Shown: positions 50,348-53,802 of the stretch, piece after piece
How the letters are laid out: each line of letters opens with the position of its first letter
Numbering within the stretch: the stretch's first letter is position 1
From: Paracoccus sp. IB05
GTDB lineage: Bacteria > Pseudomonadota > Alphaproteobacteria > Rhodobacterales > Rhodobacteraceae
Direction: 5' to 3'
Length of the DNA: 53,802 nt
Assembly: GCF_016405985.1 (NCBI RefSeq)
Contig: NZ_JAEFCF010000037.1
Location: 1 to 53,802, forward strand
Translations under genes and position numbers: made by a program
The notes under the pieces: model-generated
The model's input: the letters and a program-made list of their open reading frames with translations, nothing else
What the model was told of the DNA's origin: nothing
Database searches by the model: none

Positions 50348-51070
50348 ATGACACTCTGGACCGAACTGGACCGCGCCATGATGGCGGCGGGGGACGACAT
50401 CATTTTGCGACAACGCGGCGAGATCTATGAGATCCGCTTCAACGGCATCGAACTGATGTCGAACCTGACCTGGCGTTCCGAGGCCGTCCTTGCCGAGCGC
50501 AGCATCCGGCGGCATGGCGATGCCGAAGCCTCAGTCCTGATTGGCGGCCTGGGCATGGGCTTTACTCTGCGCGCTGCGCTGGATCTGCTGGGGCTAGAGG
50601 CCCGCGTGACCGTCTGCGAACTCATTCCGGCGATTGGCGCGTGGAATGCGGGGCCTCTGGCGCATCTGGCGGGCAACCCCTTGGACGATCCACGCACAGA
50701 TCTGCGCATCATGGATGTGATGGACCTGCTGCAGGTCAGCCCCGCTGCATTTGATGTTATCCTGATGGATACCGACAACGGGCCGGATTTCACCGTACGG
50801 GCGGACAACACTCGGCTCTATGCGCAAACGGGGCTCGCAGCCGTGCGGCGTGCCCTGCGCCCCGGCGGGATCGCGGCGTTCTGGTCCGCCGAGATTTCCG
50901 ATCCGTTCGAGGATCGTCTCGATGCGGATGGCTGGGACTGGAGCCGTGAGGATGTGCAATTGCCCGGCGGACGGGTTGACGCCTTCCACCACATCTATCT
51001 GGCCAAAGTGCCGGCGGTCGCGGCGCGTCCGGCCACTCCCCACCCGCTCAGGGAACCCGCGTTTCCATAG
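50348..51070 (+). CDS. SpeE-like (spermidine synthase fold) protein
   Basis: A 240-residue Rossmann-fold protein. The AdoMet-binding loop is VLIGGLGMGFTLRAAL, followed by VTVCELIPAIGAWN (acidic end of strand 2) and FDVILMDTDNGPDFTV (motif IV Asp). Architecture is that of spermidine synthase-like methyltransferase-fold proteins without the N-terminal strand domain. The substrate is unknown. Its 3' end overlaps that of the convergent MscS gene by 23 bases. Confidence 0.8.
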   Translation: MTLWTELDRAMMAAGDDIILRQRGEIYEIRFNGIELMSNLTWRSEAVLAERSIRRHGDAEASVLIGGLGMGFTLRAALDLLGLEARVTVCELIPAIGAWNAGPLAHLAGNPLDDPRTDLRIMDVMDLLQVSPAAFDVILMDTDNGPDFTVRADNTRLYAQTGLAAVRRALRPGGIAAFWSAEISDPFEDRLDADGWDWSREDVQLPGGRVDAFHHIYLAKVPAVAARPATPHPLREPAFP

Positions 51071-51941
51071 CCTCGGGGAGCACCATCAGCACGACACCCT
51101 CTGCGCGCAGGCGGGCGTCGATCCGGCTGAAGACCTCGTCTCGGCATGCTGCCTCCAGGTCATGCCGGGGCACCCAGTATTTTACCCGGAACGTGATGCC
51201 CTGCAGACCAAAGCGCGCAACCTGTATCTCGGGCTTCTTGCCCGGCAATATGGTCTCGGCCCCCTGCAAAGCGGCATCGATCTGGCTGCGGGCCTCAGCC
51301 ACCGGCAGCGTCACGGGCAGGGTCAACTCGACATGATCGCGGTATTCCGGGCGCGGTGCGCTGAAATTGGTGATCTTCTGGCGCGAGATCTGGCTGTTGG
51401 GCAGGATGACATGTGTACTGTCACGGGTGATCAGCCGGGTGCTGCGCCAGCCGATCTCCTGCACCCGGCCCTGAGCCAACCCGTCGATGCTGACCCAGTC
51501 GCCGATGCGGAACGGTGCCTCCAACCCAAGTGCGAGGCCGGAAAATGTATCGGCCACGACATTGCGGATCGCAAAGCCGAGGACTGCCAGCACCAACCCC
51601 GATCCGGTCAGGATCCCTGACAGATCGTGACGGAAGAACAGCGACAGACTGGCCAGCGTCGCCACAGCAAAGAGCGCGACACGCAGCAGGTCTAACGCCA
51701 CCTTGGGCACAGGCCGGACACCCTTCTTCCTGCGGGTCAGCCGCGCGGCGCTACCGGCATGGACAAGATATGCGCCAAGGAACAGCACGAGCGCCATGGC
51801 ACTGTTTCGCGACAGCGACCACCAGCGCTCGCCTTCCGGAAGCAGGCGCAGTAGCGGCTCCCCGAACATAGCGAACAGCGCCAGTGCTGCAGTCAATGCG
51901 ACAAGTCTCAGCGAAGGGATCGGTGCCTCTGCCTTTGTCAT
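51048..51941 (-). CDS. MscS-family mechanosensitive channel
   Basis: A 297-residue membrane protein with three or four N-terminal helices (LVALTAALALFAMFGEPLL, SAMALVLFLGAYLVHAGS, VALFAVATLASLSLFF) and the pore-lining segment GSGLVLAVLGFAIRNVVADT. The beta domain follows (FRIGDWVSIDGLAQGRVQEI, then ILPNSQISRQKITNF). It would release solutes on osmotic downshock. The ATG at 51941 overlaps the stop of a small zinc-ribbon gene (ATGA), so translation is coupled. Longer upstream starts would run through that gene in another frame. Confidence 0.9.
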   Translation of the reverse strand: MTKAEAPIPSLRLVALTAALALFAMFGEPLLRLLPEGERWWSLSRNSAMALVLFLGAYLVHAGSAARLTRRKKGVRPVPKVALDLLRVALFAVATLASLSLFFRHDLSGILTGSGLVLAVLGFAIRNVVADTFSGLALGLEAPFRIGDWVSIDGLAQGRVQEIGWRSTRLITRDSTHVILPNSQISRQKITNFSAPRPEYRDHVELTLPVTLPVAEARSQIDAALQGAETILPGKKPEIQVARFGLQGITFRVKYWVPRHDLEAACRDEVFSRIDARLRAEGVVLMVLPEAMETRVP

Positions 51942-52126
51942 TCCGTATCCCCCGCCCGATGAGGTCTTGCGGCTTCGAGCCGTGAGGGCCGGATCGGTCG
52001 CGGGCGCTTTATTTGGGTCGATGCCCCCGCGAAGGGGATCAGGCAGATCGGACAACGATGGGCGGCGGCACGGGGCACATCCTCGCCGCAGGCGGGACAA
52101 ACGGGAGGCAACAGGGCGCGATACAT
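51938..52126 (-). CDS. Small zinc-ribbon protein coupled to MscS
   Basis: A 62-residue protein with two Cys pairs in CPACGEDVPRAAAHRCPICL, the pattern of a rubredoxin-like zinc ribbon, and a basic Pro/Arg-rich tail. Its TGA overlaps the ATG of the channel gene by four bases, which supports it being translated. Function unknown; a small adaptor or regulator of the channel is possible. Confidence 0.65.
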   Translation of the reverse strand: MYRALLPPVCPACGEDVPRAAAHRCPICLIPFAGASTQIKRPRPIRPSRLEAARPHRAGDTE

Positions 52127-52314
52127 GGTGGGAACCTTCAGGCTGGGTCTGGAACGGGAGAAGAACCCCGGCCTCGCCGTCCGCCATCAGGTCGGGCTAT
52201 CGAAGCCGGGGTGATCCATGCGCCTGTTCGGTGCGCATATTCGTTAAGTTGAAGCCGGAGCGGCTCATCGACATACCTCTGGTCGGGGGGTGACGGGCCT
52301 TCTGCCCGTAAAGC

Positions 52315-52506
52315 CTATATGGGACTTTTTGAAATTATTTCAATGCCTTGATCTATTAGTGCTTTTGCCAGATCGGCAGGTGGAATGCCTGGGCGCCCGG
52401 GGAAGAGGCTGCTGCGTATGAGCCATGCCAGGGATCGCCAGTTGGAAGCTTCACCTCCATCATATTCAACAGCAAAGTGGGATGGCCCCCAGCAGGCCCG
52501 AAACAT
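52315..52506 (-). CDS. Hypothetical protein or gene remnant
   Basis: A 63-residue frame from the ATG at 52506, with a protein-like C terminus (PGIPPADLAKALIDQGIEII). The frame is open further upstream to about 52627 (KVSEWKREWGIASDRSQIPS) without a clear start, so this may be the tail of a longer gene cut at about 52630. No family was recognised and no ribosome site is obvious. Confidence 0.4.
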   Translation of the reverse strand: MFRACWGPSHFAVEYDGGEASNWRSLAWLIRSSLFPGRPGIPPADLAKALIDQGIEIISKSPI

Positions 52507-52795
52507 CGACTCCCTGATCAGCGTGGTGTCAGGACTGGCGGCTGCTGCGGCATCCTGTGACGGGATCTGGCTCCTGTCCGATGCAATGCCCCATTCCCGC
52601 TTCCATTCGCTAACCTTGGTCTGATCCGCCTCTTAGAAATCAACCCGCAAGGGGTCGGCTTGACGCTTTGCGTGCCGCCCTCGGGGATTCGGAAAGAGTC
52701 CGAACGCCCGAGGGTGATTGCAGATCCGGTCAGACACTTCGGGCGCCTGTCGAGCGGGGGATGGTCCCTCGTCTCCAAAGACAGGAGCCAGTCCC

Positions 52796-52960
52796 ATGTC
52801 CAAGAAAGATGCCACCGCTTTCGCCGCCAGCCTCGCCACCACGCTGATGGTCTCGATCGTCGTGTTTCAGGCTGGCGATGGCAGCCATGCCGCCATGCCC
52901 GCTGATGAATACGATGGCGATGAGAGCCTCATCACCCTCGAAATCGACCCCTGGCAGTGA
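52796..52960 (+). CDS. Small single-pass membrane or exported protein
   Basis: A 54-residue protein: SKKDATAFAASLATTLMVSI continues into a hydrophobic segment ending at VVFQAGDG, followed by an acidic tail (DEYDGDESLITLEIDPW). ACAGGAGCC precedes the ATG. The hydrophobic part could be a signal or a membrane anchor. The stop codon is part of a hairpin. It is of a kind found among small plasmid genes next to DUF6878 and DUF6915 members; function unknown. Confidence 0.6.
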   Translation: MSKKDATAFAASLATTLMVSIVVFQAGDGSHAAMPADEYDGDESLITLEIDPWQ

Positions 52961-52978
52961 GGCGCGAGAAGCGCCTCA
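52958..52978 (+). terminator. Hairpin containing the stop codon of the small membrane protein
   Basis: TGAGGCGC (52958-52965) pairs perfectly with GCGCCTCA (52971-52978) around GAGAA. The TGA stop codon is its first three bases. There is no T tract after it, so termination would need help; mRNA end protection is another possibility. Confidence 0.5.
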
Positions 52979-52984
52979 CCCCTT

Positions 52985-53014
52985 CCGGGTGCGCAGACAG
53001 CACTGCGCACCCGG
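52985..53014 (+). promoter_or_regulatory. Perfect 12-base hairpin in the DUF6878 leader
   Basis: CCGGGTGCGCAG (52985-52996) and CTGCGCACCCGG (53003-53014) form a perfect stem around ACAGCA. Seven bases before it lies the hairpin with the upstream stop codon. The 210-base leader that follows is gene-free and ends in CAGGAGAAACCCC before the DUF6878 ATG. The stem may terminate or regulate. Confidence 0.5.
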
Positions 53015-53170
53015 AGACCGGTCGCACGGCCTTGCGTGCCGTCCGGCAACGGAGCCGGATTGGATCCGGCGGAGGAGAGGTCGAGGAGGGATCCGGGACG
53101 GGCGAGCCTTCCGGTTCCAGAGAGAGCGCCGGTCGGCTTCGCCCTTCCCTTCGCTCTCAGGAGAAACCCC

Positions 53171-53656
53171 ATGACCCATGATCTAGCCGTAAAGTCCGAG
53201 ATCAGCCTGACCGCCACCATGGCGCGTTTCGAGGCCGCGCAGATGGAGCATCAGACGCTTAGCACCACCGCGGTGGCGCAAAACAAGGAGACCCTGTTTG
53301 CGGCCATGCGGGCTGCGGGCATCACCGAGATCATCGTGACCTTCGACGGTGGCGGTGACAGCGGACAAATCGAAGACATCGACGCCAGGCAGGGCGATGT
53401 CGTGGTGCCGATTCCGGAAGGGGAGATTGCGCTTGCCCGCGTCAGTTGGGGTATCAGCGAGATCGCAACCAGCACCATGTCACTGGCCGAGGCGGTCGAG
53501 ACCCTCGCCTATGATCTCCTGTCAGACAGCCATGGCGGTTGGGAGAACTGCGATGGCGCCTTCGGAGAGTTCCACTTCGACGCTGCGGCCGGAACGATCC
53601 TGCTCGATTACAACGAGCGGTTCACCAGCAGCGAACTCTACAGCCACCGATTCTGA
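53171..53656 (+). CDS. DUF6878-like plasmid protein
   Basis: A 161-residue acidic soluble protein: ITEIIVTFDGGGDSGQIEDI in the middle, and GGWENCDGAFGEFHFDAAAG, then LDYNERFTSSELYSHRF at the end, match the DUF6878 family of plasmid and island proteins, function unknown. ATG at 53171 follows CAGGAGAAACC. It stands 11 bases before the DUF6915 gene, and the two usually travel together. Confidence 0.75.
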   Translation: MTHDLAVKSEISLTATMARFEAAQMEHQTLSTTAVAQNKETLFAAMRAAGITEIIVTFDGGGDSGQIEDIDARQGDVVVPIPEGEIALARVSWGISEIATSTMSLAEAVETLAYDLLSDSHGGWENCDGAFGEFHFDAAAGTILLDYNERFTSSELYSHRF

Positions 53657-53667
53657 GGGAGGGCACC

Positions 53668-53793
53668 ATGGCACATCCTTATCATCATGCGCTGTCCTCG
53701 GTGAAGAAATGGGGCGGCGCGGTCGAAGATTACCTGCCGGTTCACAACTGGTTAGATGTTATCTGGACAGGCAAGCGCTTTCTTGGCGCTTAG
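53668..53793 (+). pseudogene. DUF6915 gene, truncated
   Basis: The first 28 residues (MAHPYHHALSSVKKWGGAVE, then DYLPVHNW) match the N terminus of DUF6915 proteins, which are normally about 85-100 residues. After HNW the sequence changes to LDVIWTGKRFLGA and stops at 53793. The break, near 53752, is sudden, as expected for an insertion element or deletion border. GAGGGAGGGCACC precedes the ATG, so the front end is intact. Confidence 0.65.
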
Positions 53794-53802
53794 GGTAGCG
53801 AT

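Noticed and set aside
1..53802. tRNA, rRNA or CRISPR loci
   Set aside because: No cloverleaf, rRNA block or regularly spaced repeat-spacer pattern was seen on reading; a dedicated search was not possible.

Overview
The window looks like part of a low-copy accessory replicon (plasmid or chromid) of a GC-rich alphaproteobacterium, most likely Rhodobacterales and Paracoccus-like. The evidence is a complete repABC replication and partition module, a GAAC-N7-GAAC LexA operator of the alphaproteobacterial type, and several small families typical of such plasmids (DUF736, DUF6878, DUF6915, a very long ParB-like protein, a DUF3363 relaxase tail). I saw no tRNA, rRNA or CRISPR array.

Layout. 0-5.2 kb: tyrosine recombinase, then repA-repB-repC, ending in two perfect palindromes that look like the partition centromere. 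5.2-11.2 kb (minus strand): a LexA-controlled SOS mutagenesis operon, SRAP-imuA-imuB-dnaE2, with a divergent WGR gene. 11.7-15.6 kb: an AAA ATPase and a subtilisin-like protease that overlap and match the IetAS anti-phage pair, followed by an opposed XRE regulator. 15.6-17.2 kb: a decayed stretch ending in a 5'-truncated relaxase gene. 17.3-22.1 kb: small ATPase, LysE exporter and TetR regulator, opposed to DoxX, an MFS transporter and a LysR regulator. 22.2-28.3 kb: a vitamin B6 / amino-acid island (yggS, glyA, MocR regulator, benE, pdxY and the first part of a class III aminotransferase) with matching inverted motifs in front of both arms. The aminotransferase is cut by an IS481-family element (28.3-29.3 kb). 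29.4-32.4 kb: two unknown genes that share a domain, HU, two unknown genes and a universal stress protein.

32.6-36.2 kb: 720-residue ParB-like protein, a small gene and DUF736 copy 1. 36.3-39.9 kb: a metal module (HupE/UreJ-like membrane protein, membrane-anchor protein, His-rich peptide, RcnR/CsoR-type regulator, His-tailed MFS exporter), probably for nickel or cobalt. 40-41.9 kb: gene remnants and two small proteins. 42-44.4 kb: three unknown exported proteins. 44.6-49 kb: Fic protein with a symmetric operator array, ribbon-helix-helix protein, DJ-1/PfpI protein, and aldo/keto reductase opposed to an AraC regulator. 49.1-50.05 kb: DUF736 copy 2, repeating copy 1 together with its long untranslated leader. 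50.3-53.8 kb: SpeE-like methyltransferase fold, MscS channel with a coupled zinc-ribbon peptide, small plasmid-type genes, and a DUF6915 gene that loses its reading frame homology near the window edge.

The parts form a replicon core plus cargo for DNA-damage tolerance, phage defence, metal homeostasis and B6 / one-carbon metabolism. The observations least explained by known families are the conserved leader in front of both DUF736 copies, the mirror-symmetric operator array in front of fic, the paired unknown genes at 29.4-30.4 kb, and the secreted protein built of two repeats at 42.1-43.3 kb.
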